A stretch of 64,000 nucleotides of DNA from Gemmatimonadota bacterium (GCA_003248075.1 QJYK01000226.1:1-64000); one strand, 5' to 3'. Numbered from the stretch's first letter, positions 24,014 through 34,426 are shown. Notes: generated from the letters alone by a model not told the origin. A program made the numbers and translations.

Positions 24014-25438
24014 TCAGACCCGCACGGAGGGAGGAGGATCCTCGAGGCTTCGGAAATATATGCGGAACTCCGAACCGCTCCCACCATCTGTTTCCTTCAT
24101 CGGCCGCAGCTCGACCCGGCCCCCGTGCACCTCTACCAGCTTGCGGACGATCGCCAACCCGAGACCGGCGCCCTGTTCCTTGTCCGTCACGAAAGGGTCG
24201 AAGATGCGGTCGCGTAGCCGGTCGGGGACGCCGGGGCCATCGTCCCGAACCGCCACCACCGTCTCGCCGCGCTCGACCCAGCCCCGCAACTCGACACTAT
24301 GCGCGACCTGAGCGGCGTTGCGTAGAAGGTTCAGCGCCGCCCGCTTCGCGTGGTCGGGCGTGACCGTGGCGAAAAGCGGCTCCGGCGGAAGGTCGACGCT
24401 GAGCGCGCCCCCGCTTCGGTCCAGCTCCGCCTCGACCAGGGCGCAGGCTTCCCGAAGCGGCACCCGTACGTCGCAGGCTTCCCGCGTCGGTGCAAGCGGC
24501 CGGGCGAAGGTCAGGAAGTCGTCGATGATCCCGTTGAGCGCAGCGACCTCGGTGCGCACCCGCTTCATGAGCTGGGCTCTCTCGGTCGGATCGTCCGTAC
24601 CCGCCGCCGCCGAGGCGAACAGCTCGAGCCCGCCGAGCGGGTTGCGGATCTCGTGTGCCACCTGCGCCAGCATCAGGCGGAGTTGCTCGTCCCGTTCCAG
24701 GACCCCGCGCCGCATTCGTTCCATGGCCCGAGACAGTCGGCCAAGCTCCAGGCCTGCCTCCGGGGCTACGGGCTCGTCGAGACGCCCGCGCTGGATCCTC
24801 ACAGCCACACGGCTCAACCGGTCCAGAGGCTCCGTCACGCCCCTGGCCAGGAGCACGGCCAACAGGATCGCGAGCGCCGCGGCGATCGCCGACCCGATCA
24901 GGAGGTTCGTGCGAAGCGTCGTGAGCGGGGACAGATAGTCCGCGGGCATGAGCACCGCCAACACCAGATCCGACTGCTCCAGCTCGGCGAAGCCCCATTT
25001 GTATTGCACACCGTCGTTCCCCTCGAACGCGCGGGTGGTGGCGTATCCGAGGTGACGTGCCGAATCGAGCTCCTCCTCGAAGGGCTCCAGGAAACGGAGG
25101 CGCATCCCGATCGGGACCGAGTCCGCTGCGAACGAGCTGACCAGCACCGTGTTGTCGGGTGCCACCACGTAGGCCTCCGAAACGTAGTGCAGCAGCCGAG
25201 TCAGACGATTGTGGTTGCTGATCCAGGCATCCAAATCCTCGAATCCCGGCATCAGCCCACCGATGATCGTCGACTGCAGCCCGGTCTCGGCGGCAGCCCC
25301 CGCGACCCACGCCGCCCTGCGGTCGAGCTCTGCCTGGACGGCTCCGCTCGCTTCCCGCCACGCGAGATACCCGCCCGTGACGGATGTCACGATGGCGAAG
25401 GCGACGATCGCGATGACGAACAGCCCGCGGATCGACAC
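24014..25438 (-). CDS. Membrane sensor histidine kinase
   Basis: The 474-residue protein has two membrane helices (about 5-25 and 178-198) bracketing a 150-residue extracytoplasmic sensor domain. A HAMP-like linker follows (TEPLDRLSRVAVRIQRGRLD), then the HisKA box LAQVAHEIRNPLGGL with His262. The ATPase domain shows an N box (LNLLRNAAQVAHS), DDGPGVPD and GAGLGLAIV. It belongs to the class paired with NtrC-like regulators. The sensed signal is unknown; an envelope cue is likely given the exported neighbours. Confidence 0.9.
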   Translation of the reverse strand: MSIRGLFVIAIVAFAIVTSVTGGYLAWREASGAVQAELDRRAAWVAGAAAETGLQSTIIGGLMPGFEDLDAWISNHNRLTRLLHYVSEAYVVAPDNTVLVSSFAADSVPIGMRLRFLEPFEEELDSARHLGYATTRAFEGNDGVQYKWGFAELEQSDLVLAVLMPADYLSPLTTLRTNLLIGSAIAAALAILLAVLLARGVTEPLDRLSRVAVRIQRGRLDEPVAPEAGLELGRLSRAMERMRRGVLERDEQLRLMLAQVAHEIRNPLGGLELFASAAAGTDDPTERAQLMKRVRTEVAALNGIIDDFLTFARPLAPTREACDVRVPLREACALVEAELDRSGGALSVDLPPEPLFATVTPDHAKRAALNLLRNAAQVAHSVELRGWVERGETVVAVRDDGPGVPDRLRDRIFDPFVTDKEQGAGLGLAIVRKLVEVHGGRVELRPMKETDGGSGSEFRIYFRSLEDPPPSVRV

Positions 25439-25441
25439 GGC

Positions 25442-26431
25442 TCAGCTACCGCAGGATACCTGCTCCACCCGCACGTCGGCGAAGCGAATGGGGAGGGGCG
25501 TTCGCGGAGCGACGACGATATGGTATGGCACGTGCGAGCGTGCGGCGGGAGAGCAGAAGTCTCCGGGCACTCGCTCGTAGACCTCGGTCAGCGTGCCCAG
25601 GTCCACCTGGAGGATGCGTCGAACCTCCACGGAGTCTCCAGCCTCTTCGCGTTCGCCGACCACACCGACGATCACCATCTCCTCCGTGAAGTCCACTGCG
25701 GGGACCTCCGTTTCACCTCCGTGAGAGCGCCAGAAGGTCATCCAATCGTTGCGATTCAAGAATACGGTGGGTTCTTCGAGGCCTGAGGGCGTGTCCTCAC
25801 CGCGGTCGAGGGTCCCGAAGGGGACGCTCCCCGCGTAGGTGGAGACGAACGTCTCTCCCAGGGTCCTGTTGCGTGCCAGGAGAGCGGCCAACACCACGCG
25901 TGACGCCGCCGCGTCCGGCCCCGCGTCCAGCGTCGTGAGGTTTGCCAACGAACCGTCGGCGCAGCGTACCCAACTGGCTTGCTCCTCCTTCACGTCATCG
26001 CGGATCGCAAGGCGGATCCGCGTTCGGGTGGGCCCGCACGTCGGGTCGAGCGCCTGCGAGAGCTCGTCGATGAACAGCTCTTGGCCGGGAACGTCGTTGA
26101 GCTGGGTGATCAAGGATGCGTACCCCTCTGCGAAGAGGCTCGGGTGACCCGGATTGCTCCGGACGTCCTCGTCCCCCCAGAGGTCGCGGTAGAACATGGA
26201 TTCCTGCAGGGTCCACGCGCCGCTGGATTCCCACGACAGGACCTGACGGAGCGTCCCGACACCCAGCCGGAGCGGAGCTTCGAGCTCCACCTCAACGCCC
26301 CCGATCTGCCCGAAGCGGAGCGCGCCGGGGTTCGTCGGGAGATCGCCGCCGCAGGCCGGAAGCACCGTCAGCGCGAGGAAGGCGGCTTCCAGACGCACCC
26401 GCCCCGGCCGGCGCCGTCCGACGTGCGGCAT
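25442..26431 (-). CDS. Lipoprotein with C-terminal PrcB-like domain
   Basis: The 329-residue protein starts at MPHVGRRRPG. The frame is open to 26956 but that extension overlaps pyrE and is rejected. A signal with lipobox LPACGGD gives a lipoprotein. The last 110 residues (NDWMTFWRSHGG, VDFTEEMVIVGVVGERE, and a final IRFADVRVEQVSC) match the PrcB C-terminal domain, found in proteins associated with protease complexes. The middle part has no recognised family. It is the first gene of the operon with the kinase, 3 bp from it, and may be the periplasmic signal receiver. Confidence 0.65.
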   Translation of the reverse strand: MPHVGRRRPGRVRLEAAFLALTVLPACGGDLPTNPGALRFGQIGGVEVELEAPLRLGVGTLRQVLSWESSGAWTLQESMFYRDLWGDEDVRSNPGHPSLFAEGYASLITQLNDVPGQELFIDELSQALDPTCGPTRTRIRLAIRDDVKEEQASWVRCADGSLANLTTLDAGPDAAASRVVLAALLARNRTLGETFVSTYAGSVPFGTLDRGEDTPSGLEEPTVFLNRNDWMTFWRSHGGETEVPAVDFTEEMVIVGVVGEREEAGDSVEVRRILQVDLGTLTEVYERVPGDFCSPAARSHVPYHIVVAPRTPLPIRFADVRVEQVSCGS

Positions 26432-26443
26432 CGGGGCTTGCGG

Positions 26444-26461
26444 GGTCGGGCGGACCCGACC
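26444..26461. promoter_or_regulatory. Perfect inverted repeat between divergent pyrE and lipoprotein genes
   Basis: GGTCGGG (26444-26450) and CCCGACC (26455-26461) flank a 4-nt centre. It occupies the middle of the 42-bp gap between the two start codons. It could be a shared operator or a stable hairpin in either leader. Confidence 0.4.
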
Positions 26462-26473
26462 AGTCTGGCACGG

Positions 26474-27037
26474 ATGATCGATCATCGTGAAAGGCTGAAG
26501 CGGCTCCTCGTGGAGCGATCGGTGAAGCTGGGCGATTTTACCCTCGCCAGCGGAGCACGTTCGACCTACTACGTGGATGCCCGGCGCACGACGATGTGTG
26601 CCGAAGGCCAGGTGTTGGTCGGCCACGTGGTCTTCGACCTCCTGAAGTCGGCCGGCCTGGACGCAACCCACATCGGCGGCCTCACGATGGGTGCCGACCC
26701 GATCTCCTACGCCGTTGCCCATCGGAGCTGGCTCGAAGGGTCCCCCGTGGACGCCTTCTCCGTTCGAAAGAAAGCCAAGAAGCACGGTACCGGCCAGCGT
26801 ATCGAGGGCGGGTTGCCCGATCGTGCGCGGTGCATCGTGGTCGAGGACTCCATGACCACGGGAGCGAGCGCTCTGCTGGCCGTCGACGCCCTCCGGGAGC
26901 ACGGCGCCTCCGTTCTGGCCGTCATCACCTTGGTCGATCGGTTGGAAGGCGGTCAAGACCGCCTAGAGACCGCCGGTCTCCCCCTCCACTCGCTCTTCAC
27001 CGGTCCCGAGCTCCGCGAGGCCGCCGGGACGTCTTGA
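26474..27037 (+). CDS. pyrE: Orotate phosphoribosyltransferase
   Basis: The 187-residue protein starts at MIDHRERLKR; upstream in-frame sequence overlaps the divergent gene and is not used. It carries the PRPP-binding signature CIVVEDSMTTGASAL, and the substrate segment GDFTLASGARSTYYVDAR typical of orotate enzymes (K/R-x-x-F-x-L-S-G). It converts orotate and PRPP to orotidine monophosphate in pyrimidine synthesis. A related adenine/guanine transferase is less likely given the LASGxxSxYYxD motif. It ends 13 bp before the convergent dnaN. Confidence 0.9.
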   Translation: MIDHRERLKRLLVERSVKLGDFTLASGARSTYYVDARRTTMCAEGQVLVGHVVFDLLKSAGLDATHIGGLTMGADPISYAVAHRSWLEGSPVDAFSVRKKAKKHGTGQRIEGGLPDRARCIVVEDSMTTGASALLAVDALREHGASVLAVITLVDRLEGGQDRLETAGLPLHSLFTGPELREAAGTS

Positions 27038-27050
27038 CGGAGCCTGCGCC

Positions 27051-28163
27051 TCAGTCCAGGAGGCGTAGTGGCATGACCAGACACAGGTAGTCGATGGTCT
27101 CGTCACCCTCTGGTACCGGCTCCATGGTCGCGGCGCGCTCCGGTGCCTTGAAAGCCACCTTCACGTCCTCCGTCGGCATGTACCGGAGCACCTCGAGCAG
27201 GTAGTTGGCGTTGAAGCCGATCTCCAACTCCTCACCGTCGTATCCGATCTCGACCTCGTCGTGGCCCTCACCGAGATCCGGTGTCAGGACGTTCAAGTGC
27301 ACGCGTCCCGACTCGAACTTCATCCGAATCCGGTGCGTCTGATCGGAAGCGACCACTGCCATGCGGCGCACGGCGGACTCCAGCGCCTTCTTGCCGATCG
27401 TGGCGACCTTGTCGTTGTCCTTGGGTATGACCTGCTCGTAGTTCGGGTACGACCCTTCGATCAACCGCGTGAACACCTCGGTGGACTCGGCCCTGAAGCC
27501 GAGGTGGTTTCCCGTCCTCGCCACACTCAGCCCGTCGTCTCCCTTGAACAGGCGCTGGACGTGCTGAAGCGCGGCAGGGGGCACGATGAAGTCCGCCGAC
27601 GGCAGGCCTCCGGAGCTCGCGGGGATCGACATACGGGCGAGGCGATGTCCGTTCGTCGCCACCATGCGCATCTCGCCATCCCGAAGCTCCCACAAAACCC
27701 CATTCAGGATCGGCCGGCTCTCCTCGGTCGACACCGCGAAGGCCGTATGGTGGATGAGGCTGTGCAGGTCTTTCCCCTTGACCTGCCAGCCCCCGTCGAA
27801 CTCGATCGAGGGCAACGTTGGGAACTCGTCCGCCGGAAGGCCGTTGAACTTGAAGTTGCTGCGGCCGCACTTCAGCTCGATCTGATCCGCCTTGGTCGAA
27901 ACCTGCACCGGCTGGTCCGGGAGCTCCCTGGTGATCTCCTGCAGCTTCTTCCCCGGTGCGGTCAGGCTCCCCTCCTCCTTCACTTCCGCGGGCACCTTCA
28001 CACGTACCGCGACGTCGAGATCGGTACCACTCATCCAGACCACGTCACCCTTGGCTTCGAAAAGGATGTTCGACAGGACGGGAAGCGTGGTCTTGGAGGG
28101 GATGCTCGCCGATACGGCCGCTAGGCCATTGTGGAGGTTCTGCCTGGTGATCGTGAAGTTCAT
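27051..28163 (-). CDS. dnaN: DNA polymerase III beta sliding clamp
   Basis: The 370-residue protein matches family length and begins MNFTITRQNLHNGLAAVS. Conserved elements include TTLPVLSNILFEA, FNGLPADEFPTLP, and the C-terminal DYLCLVMPLRLLD (M-P-x-R-L). The clamp encircles DNA and tethers the replicative polymerase. GGTGAGGAG precedes the start. dnaN follows dnaA on the same strand across a 316-bp gap that may hold the origin. Confidence 0.96.
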   Translation of the reverse strand: MNFTITRQNLHNGLAAVSASIPSKTTLPVLSNILFEAKGDVVWMSGTDLDVAVRVKVPAEVKEEGSLTAPGKKLQEITRELPDQPVQVSTKADQIELKCGRSNFKFNGLPADEFPTLPSIEFDGGWQVKGKDLHSLIHHTAFAVSTEESRPILNGVLWELRDGEMRMVATNGHRLARMSIPASSGGLPSADFIVPPAALQHVQRLFKGDDGLSVARTGNHLGFRAESTEVFTRLIEGSYPNYEQVIPKDNDKVATIGKKALESAVRRMAVVASDQTHRIRMKFESGRVHLNVLTPDLGEGHDEVEIGYDGEELEIGFNANYLLEVLRYMPTEDVKVAFKAPERAATMEPVPEGDETIDYLCLVMPLRLLD

Positions 28164-28479
28164 TGATCCGAGCGCTCCTCACCCTTGGTTGCCGATGGCG
28201 CGGCGGGTTTTCAACGACGAGGTAGAAGCTATCTGTCTTTTAGTTAATAGAACATAGTCGTAGTAGAGGGTGTGGGACTGTGGAAATGTCGGCCCGATAC
28301 GGGACGAACACCCTACTCCGGTAATCGATTCCGAGCTGCGTGGCGCGTGTGGAGTGGGCGCGGGAAAACCCGAGCTTGCCACACGATCGACACGGCGCCG
28401 CGCGGAGGACGTGGAAAAGGGGGTCGGTTTCCGCACGGTATCCACAGACGTGGCGGAGTGGGCGAGCGGCATGCGAGGG
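28164..28479. other. dnaA-dnaN intergenic region, candidate oriC
   Basis: These 316 bp contain no gene. DnaA-box-like sequences are GTATCCACA (28438-28446, one mismatch to TTATCCACA), TGTGGAAAT (28279-28287) and CGTGGAAAA (28410-28418), the last two one mismatch from TTTTCCACA in reverse orientation. An unusually AT-rich tract (28229-28258, with TCTTTTAGTTAATAG) could be the unwinding element. The position is classical for oriC, but the boxes are degenerate; see also 40034-40215. Confidence 0.5.
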
Positions 28480-29880
<1,401 letters not shown>

Positions 29881-30032
29881 CGGAGCTTCTCTCGGGCGAC
29901 CGCGAGGGTTGTGGCGGTGTCGCCGGCCGGTGTCCGAAAAGAGTGTGCCGGCATCCTCGAGGGGTGGTCGACGTGATGAACGGAAGACGTTCCCGGCCAA
30001 TCCTGAGTCGGTTCCCCGACGCAGGGGCGCCG

Positions 30033-30061
30033 AAGCTAGAAATCGGTTGGGGAAAAGTCAA
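30033..30061 (-). promoter_or_regulatory. Predicted dnaA promoter
   Basis: On the minus strand TTGACT (30061-30056) and TAGCTT (30038-30033) are separated by 17 nt. This leaves a leader of about 145 nt before the dnaA start. It is back-to-back with the rpmH/rnpA promoter. Strength of the -10 is moderate. Confidence 0.5.
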
Positions 30062-30119
30062 TTCGTCGCCGAGTCGTCCGTGTGCGGACGCGGCTCCCCG
30101 TCTGGGTCCGCGCGTACCG

Positions 30120-30149
30120 TTGACCCTCGTCGAGCGGAAACACTATCTT
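30120..30149 (+). promoter_or_regulatory. Predicted rnpA/rpmH operon promoter
   Basis: TTGACC (30120-30125) and TATCTT (30144-30149) are spaced by 18 nt. Transcription would begin near 30156, so the first start codon in the transcript for the rnpA frame is ATG 30180 and for rpmH ATG 30199. Confidence 0.6.
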
Positions 30150-30179
30150 TCCAAGCTCGTTTCGAGACGAAGAAATCCC

Positions 30180-30728
30180 ATGCATCGGGCCATTCTCGAT
30201 GAAGCCGACGTACAAGCCCCGCAACCGCAAGCGCGTCAACAAGCACGGGTTCCGGGCCCGCATGAAGACCCGAGGCGGTCGCGCTGCACTGAACCGCCGC
30301 CGGAGGAAGGGTCGGTCACGGCTCGTCGTGACGATCGGGAGCAAGTAGCGTTACCCGGGCAGGGTCCCGGGGAACGGCTTCCCCGAGGCGCCAGGATCAG
30401 GCGCACCAGGGACATCCGCGCGCTGCTCGATGGGGGGAAGCGCAAGAGGACGCAGATGCTGGACGTCTTCTTGTCCGCGTCCCCCGTTCCTTTTTCCCGG
30501 CTGGGCCTGATCGTTCCGAAGCACGGTCGCACGATCGTGGAGCGGAATCTGCTGAAGCGGCGGTTGCGCGAGATCGGACGCCGGCGCGTTCTTCCGTCAC
30601 TCGCCGTGCGAGGCCTCTCTCTCGACGTGCTGGTTCGCGCTCGCGCCGGGGCGTACAGGGGAGACTTCGCGGCACTGGCTCAAGAGCTCGGAGAGGCCGT
30701 GGAGGAGCTGTGCTCTCGAGGGTCCTGA
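30180..30728 (+). CDS. rnpA: Ribonuclease P protein component with N-terminal extension overlapping rpmH
   Basis: The RnpA core starts about residue 65: [19 protein letters not shown], then [20 protein letters not shown] and the RNR-type motif [11 protein letters not shown]. The family is usually about 115-120 residues. Between ATG 30180 and a Met in the middle of the core there is no in-frame ATG, GTG or TTG. The only canonical start therefore gives 182 residues with a basic, Pro/Gln-rich 64-residue extension. The extension is read from the same DNA as rpmH, in another frame, so rpmH (30199-30348) lies wholly inside rnpA. Thermus strains have this kind of nesting. A rare start codon near 30350-30375 is the alternative. 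The protein aids catalytic P RNA in tRNA 5' maturation. Confidence 0.75.
   Translation: MHRAILDEADVQAPQPQARQQARVPGPHEDPRRSRCTEPPPEEGSVTARRDDREQVALPGQGPGERLPRGARIRRTRDIRALLDGGKRKRTQMLDVFLSASPVPFSRLGLIVPKHGRTIVERNLLKRRLREIGRRRVLPSLAVRGLSLDVLVRARAGAYRGDFAALAQELGEAVEELCSRGS
30199..30348 (+). CDS. rpmH: Large ribosomal subunit protein bL34
   Basis: The 49-residue protein begins [18 protein letters not shown] and continues [20 protein letters not shown], the universal bL34 pattern, ending in VVTIGSK. It is too short for a standard ORF threshold but unmistakable. Its start is 19 nt after the rnpA ATG and in a different frame, so the whole gene is nested in the rnpA reading frame. No clear ribosome binding site precedes it, which suggests coupling to rnpA translation. 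Confidence 0.95.
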   Translation: MKPTYKPRNRKRVNKHGFRARMKTRGGRAALNRRRRKGRSRLVVTIGSK

Positions 30729-30985
30729 TCGGAGCGATCAGATTCTATCAGGTGGCGGTGTCTCCGTGGACGCCGGCGTCGTGCCGGTATACGCCCACCT
30801 GTTCCGCCTACGCCATCGAGGCAGTGCGCAGCCATGGGGCTCTGAGAGGCGGGGTCCTCGCAGCACGTCGTCTCCTCCGATGCCACCCGTGGGGCGGGCA
30901 CGGGTACGATCCCGTCCCGCTTCCGAAACTTGATCCCACAACGGCGGGCGGTCCGACCGGACAGCTCACGCCGGATGATCGATGA
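30710..30985 (+). CDS. yidD: Membrane protein insertion efficiency factor YidD
   Basis: The 91-residue protein has the YidD signature with three conserved cysteines: [36 protein letters not shown], and [18 protein letters not shown]. It is thought to help YidC insert inner-membrane proteins. The GTG start overlaps rnpA by 19 bp and has GGAGGAG upstream; the stop overlaps the yidC start (ATGA). Confidence 0.95.
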   Translation: MLSRVLIGAIRFYQVAVSPWTPASCRYTPTCSAYAIEAVRSHGALRGGVLAARRLLRCHPWGGHGYDPVPLPKLDPTTAGGPTGQLTPDDR

Positions 30986-32682
30986 ATACCGAAGCCCGCT
31001 TTCTCCTGGCCATCGGCCTCATGCTCCTGGTCCTCGTGGGAACGAACCTCCTGTTCCCACCCGTGACACCCGACGTCCTCCCGACCGACTCGCTCCCGTC
31101 GACCGCGCCCACGGTCGACGCCGAAGGGAATCCCGTGCTCCCGAACGCGGTCGGTGACGTGCCACGAGGGCCGGAGGTCGAGGCGGACAGCGTCTCGGAG
31201 CGTCTCGTGACGGTGGAAGGGCCACTGTACCGATACACGTTTTCGAACATCGGTGGACGATTGGTCGCCGCGGAGATGCTGCGCTTCGAGTCGCTGAGTC
31301 ACGGAGGCACCGTCGACCTGATCCCGGAGGGCGCGGCTGGGGCGCTGGGCCACAGGTTGGTGATAGGCACGGACACGGTAGATCTCGAGCATGCGGTGTT
31401 CGACATCCAGCCGGCGTCGGGACTTCGCGTCGCCGAGGGCTCAGGACCTCAGACGCTCAGGCTGTCGTACCGCCACCCCACGCTGCCGTTCGGTTTCTCG
31501 ATTGACTACACCTTCGAGCCCGGCGTCTACCAGATCCGTGCAGCGGGCAACGTGGAGGGTCTCGACCGCCCGCTGCTCGTCACCGAGCTGGGCGATGGCC
31601 TCGCCTATACCGAGGCGGATTCCGCGGGCGAGGCGCGCTCCATGGCCTACGTGGTCAATCATGTGCAGGATGGCATCGACTCACGCCTCGAGAGCCGTGC
31701 TTCGCCGGGCATCCTGGAAGGCCCTCTCCTCTGGGCGGCCTTCCGGAACAAGTTCTTCGTCATGGCTCTCCTGGGGGGTACCGGTGAGGCGGCGCCGAGC
31801 GAGTTCGATTATCTGGGGGGCCTGATCGTTCGTCCCAGCCGTCTGGACAGCCGCGTCCAGGTGCTGACCACCCAGTCGGTCGGCGCCGATGGCGCGTTCG
31901 CCTATAGGCTCTTCGTGGGCCCCCAGGAGTACGCGCGTCTGTCCTCACTTGGGGAAGACCTCGAAGAGGTCAACCCATATGGTTGGAGATTCATCCGGCC
32001 GATCGTCCGCCCGTTCGTGTCGATCATCACGACCATCCTCAACTACCTGCACAACCAGCTCAGGCTGGGCTACGGATGGGTGCTCGTCCTGTTCGGAGTG
32101 GTCATGCGCATCGTGCTCTGGCCGCTCAACCATAAGGCCATGCGCGCGCAGCTCAAGAACATGGCCGTGCAGCCCTTGATCCAGGAAATACAGACCCGGT
32201 ACAAGGACAACCCGGAGCGCCTTCAGAAGGAGATGATGAAGCTGTGGAAGGACCACGGCTACAACCCGCTCGCCGGGTGTCTGCCGATGTTGCTGCCATG
32301 GCCCGTCTTGATCGCGCTCTTCTTCGTCTTCCAGAATACGATCGAGTTCAGGGGCGTGCCGTTCCTGTGGCTGCCCGACCTGTCGGCGCCGGACCCGCTC
32401 TTCGTCCTCCCGCTCTTCCTCGGCGTCTCGATGTTCCTCATGCAATGGGTGAGCATGAGGTCATTGGAGCAGGTCAACCAACAGATGAAGATCATGATGT
32501 ACGTGATGCCGGTCATGATGGTCTTCATCTTCTTCAAGCTGGCGAGCGGACTGAACCTGTACTATTCGACCGTGAACATCGCGACCATCCCGCAGCAGAT
32601 CTGGATCAACAAGGAACGCAGGAAGATGAGGGCGGGAAACCTGGCCGGATCCGCCGGCCCGACGTCCTCGAAGAAGGGATGA
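30982..32682 (+). CDS. yidC: Membrane protein insertase YidC
   Basis: The 566-residue protein has an N-terminal helix (about 6-26), a Gram-negative-type periplasmic P1 domain (to about 345), and the conserved insertase core. The core includes [20 protein letters not shown] with the hydrophilic-groove arginine, [20 protein letters not shown] in the cytoplasmic loop, and [20 protein letters not shown]. The large P1 domain shows the organism is diderm. YidC inserts small membrane proteins alone or with SecYEG. Translational overlap with yidD suggests co-expression. Confidence 0.96.
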   Translation: MNTEARFLLAIGLMLLVLVGTNLLFPPVTPDVLPTDSLPSTAPTVDAEGNPVLPNAVGDVPRGPEVEADSVSERLVTVEGPLYRYTFSNIGGRLVAAEMLRFESLSHGGTVDLIPEGAAGALGHRLVIGTDTVDLEHAVFDIQPASGLRVAEGSGPQTLRLSYRHPTLPFGFSIDYTFEPGVYQIRAAGNVEGLDRPLLVTELGDGLAYTEADSAGEARSMAYVVNHVQDGIDSRLESRASPGILEGPLLWAAFRNKFFVMALLGGTGEAAPSEFDYLGGLIVRPSRLDSRVQVLTTQSVGADGAFAYRLFVGPQEYARLSSLGEDLEEVNPYGWRFIRPIVRPFVSIITTILNYLHNQLRLGYGWVLVLFGVVMRIVLWPLNHKAMRAQLKNMAVQPLIQEIQTRYKDNPERLQKEMMKLWKDHGYNPLAGCLPMLLPWPVLIALFFVFQNTIEFRGVPFLWLPDLSAPDPLFVLPLFLGVSMFLMQWVSMRSLEQVNQQMKIMMYVMPVMMVFIFFKLASGLNLYYSTVNIATIPQQIWINKERRKMRAGNLAGSAGPTSSKKG

Positions 32683-32704
32683 GCGTTCGAGTCGGCCTGC
32701 CGTG

Positions 32705-34069
32705 ATGGGCGAGGTCGACACGATCGTCGCGGTGGCGACGGGCCCGGGCGGCGCGCTGTCGGTCGTTCGGATGTCGGGACCGAGCGCCTTCGAGATCCTC
32801 TCGGCCCTGTGCGACGGCGAACAGCCGGTACCTCCTGCGCGCGTCGCGACACTTCGGACGCTGAAGGATCCCGCCGAGCGATCCGCGATCGACCGCGCGC
32901 TGGTCGTGCGCTACCCCTCGCCCGCGAGCTACACCGGAGAGGACCTTGTGGAGCTGTCCTGTCACGGTGGATGGCTCATCCCGGCGCTCGTGTGTGAGGC
33001 GTGCGAGGCCTTGGGTGCCCGCCGGGCGGAGCCCGGCGAATTCACCCGGCGGGCGTATCTGAACGGTAAGCTCGACCTCGTCCAGGCGGAGGCCGTCGCC
33101 GACCTGGTGGAGGCCCGCAGCCGCGCCGGACACCGGGCCGCCATGTCACAGGTCGAGCGGGGGCTGTCCCGGCGGGTGGGAGAGCTCAGAGCGAGCATAC
33201 TCCACCTCGAAGCACTGCTCGCCCATCACCTGGACTTCCCCGAGGAGGACGACGCACCGGTATCGGTGGACGGGATCGCCACGGACGCGGCGGAGCTCGC
33301 CGGGCGCATGGTCGCACTGATCGCGACCGCCCCGGAAGGCGAGCTGTTGCGCGAAGGAGCGGTCGCCGTGCTCGCGGGGGCCCCGAACACGGGGAAGTCG
33401 TCCCTCTTCAATGCGCTCGTCGGCCGGGAGCGGGCGATCGTGACCGCGCACCCGGGCACCACGCGCGATGCGCTGGAGGCGGTGGTGCAGCTGCGGGGAT
33501 TTCCCTTCCGCCTGGTCGACACGGCCGGGATGCGGGAAACCCCGGACGCCGTGGAGCGGCTCGGCGTGGAGGTCGCCTTCGAACGGCTGACCGAGGCGCA
33601 CGTCGTACTCCTGTGTGTCGACGACGGGGCGCCACCGCGCGAGCCCTCCTTCCTGGCGAGGGTGAAGTCGACGCCGGTGGTGGTGGTACGCTCCAAGGCC
33701 GACCTCAGGAAGCAGGCGCCGCAGTCGTCCGCTCCGCCGGAATGGTGTGCCGACGTCGTCGACACGTCGGTGGTGACCGGTGAGGGGCTGGACGTCCTCA
33801 GGTCCCTTCTGCCGAGCTTGGTGTTCCGGGGAATGGTCCAGGCTGGAACCGAGCAACCGGTCCTGACTCGGCGCCGTCAGACCCGGGCGCTCCAGGCGGC
33901 GCTGGACGCGGTGCGCGCCTTCCACGCCGCGCTGCTCTCCGACGTTCCCCCCGAGGTCGCTTCGTCGCATCTGAAGGAGGCGGAGACCGCCCTGGAGGAT
34001 CTCGTCGGCGTCATCGCCGTGGAGGATGTCCTTGACGCTGTGTTCGCGGAGTTCTGCATCGGCAAGTAA
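32705..34069 (+). CDS. mnmE: tRNA modification GTPase MnmE
   Basis: The N-terminal tetrahydrofolate-binding domain reads DTIVAVATGPGGALSVVRMS and ends with GEFTRRAYLNGKLDLVQAEA. The inserted G domain has G1 GAPNTGKSS, PGTTRD, and G3 DTAGM; the NKxD position reads SKAD. The C-terminal CIGK provides the catalytic cysteine. With MnmG it makes the 5-carboxymethylaminomethyl group on wobble U34 of tRNAs. GTG 32702 immediately before ATG 32705 is an alternative start. mnmG follows after acyP. Confidence 0.95.
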   Translation: MGEVDTIVAVATGPGGALSVVRMSGPSAFEILSALCDGEQPVPPARVATLRTLKDPAERSAIDRALVVRYPSPASYTGEDLVELSCHGGWLIPALVCEACEALGARRAEPGEFTRRAYLNGKLDLVQAEAVADLVEARSRAGHRAAMSQVERGLSRRVGELRASILHLEALLAHHLDFPEEDDAPVSVDGIATDAAELAGRMVALIATAPEGELLREGAVAVLAGAPNTGKSSLFNALVGRERAIVTAHPGTTRDALEAVVQLRGFPFRLVDTAGMRETPDAVERLGVEVAFERLTEAHVVLLCVDDGAPPREPSFLARVKSTPVVVVRSKADLRKQAPQSSAPPEWCADVVDTSVVTGEGLDVLRSLLPSLVFRGMVQAGTEQPVLTRRRQTRALQAALDAVRAFHAALLSDVPPEVASSHLKEAETALEDLVGVIAVEDVLDAVFAEFCIGK

Positions 34070-34084
34070 CCAGGGAGTACCGCG

Positions 34085-34372
34085 ATGGAGGGGACGGGAG
34101 CCGTGGGCAGGGGATACCTGGTTCACGGGCGCGTTCAGGGTGTTGGATTCCGTTGGTGGACGCGGGGTATGTGTCGACGCTTGGGCATCGCCGGTCATGT
34201 CCGGAACCTGCCGGACGGCAGCGTCGAGGTGCAGGTGCTCGGCCCGGTCGAGGCGCTCGCGGAGCTCGAACGGCTCCTGTGGGAGGGCCCGCCTGCGGCG
34301 CGAGTGGACGAGGTGAGGGTGATCGGATTCGACGATCGCTGGCATCCCGATCGGCTCGACGTGGAACTGTAG
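34085..34372 (+). CDS. acyP: Acylphosphatase
   Basis: The 95-residue protein matches family size. Catalytic Arg23 lies in GRVQGVGFRWW, and Asn41 in VRNLPDGSVEV. It hydrolyses carboxyl-phosphate bonds of acyl phosphates. It sits between mnmE and mnmG, which are usually adjacent, with 15 bp to mnmE, so it is probably part of the same operon. Confidence 0.92.
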   Translation: MEGTGAVGRGYLVHGRVQGVGFRWWTRGMCRRLGIAGHVRNLPDGSVEVQVLGPVEALAELERLLWEGPPAARVDEVRVIGFDDRWHPDRLDVEL

Positions 34373-34426
34373 GGAAGCGTATAATCAACGCGGTATAACA
34401 TGCAGCATGATGGAGTACGAGGTGAC

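Noticed and set aside
26466-26481. TGGCAC as the -24 element of a sigma-54 promoter
   Set aside because: No TTGC-like -12 element at the required spacing, and it points into pyrE, away from the NtrC operon.
26432-26956. N-terminal extension of the PrcB-like lipoprotein
   Set aside because: It overlaps pyrE on the opposite strand and would bury the lipoprotein signal.
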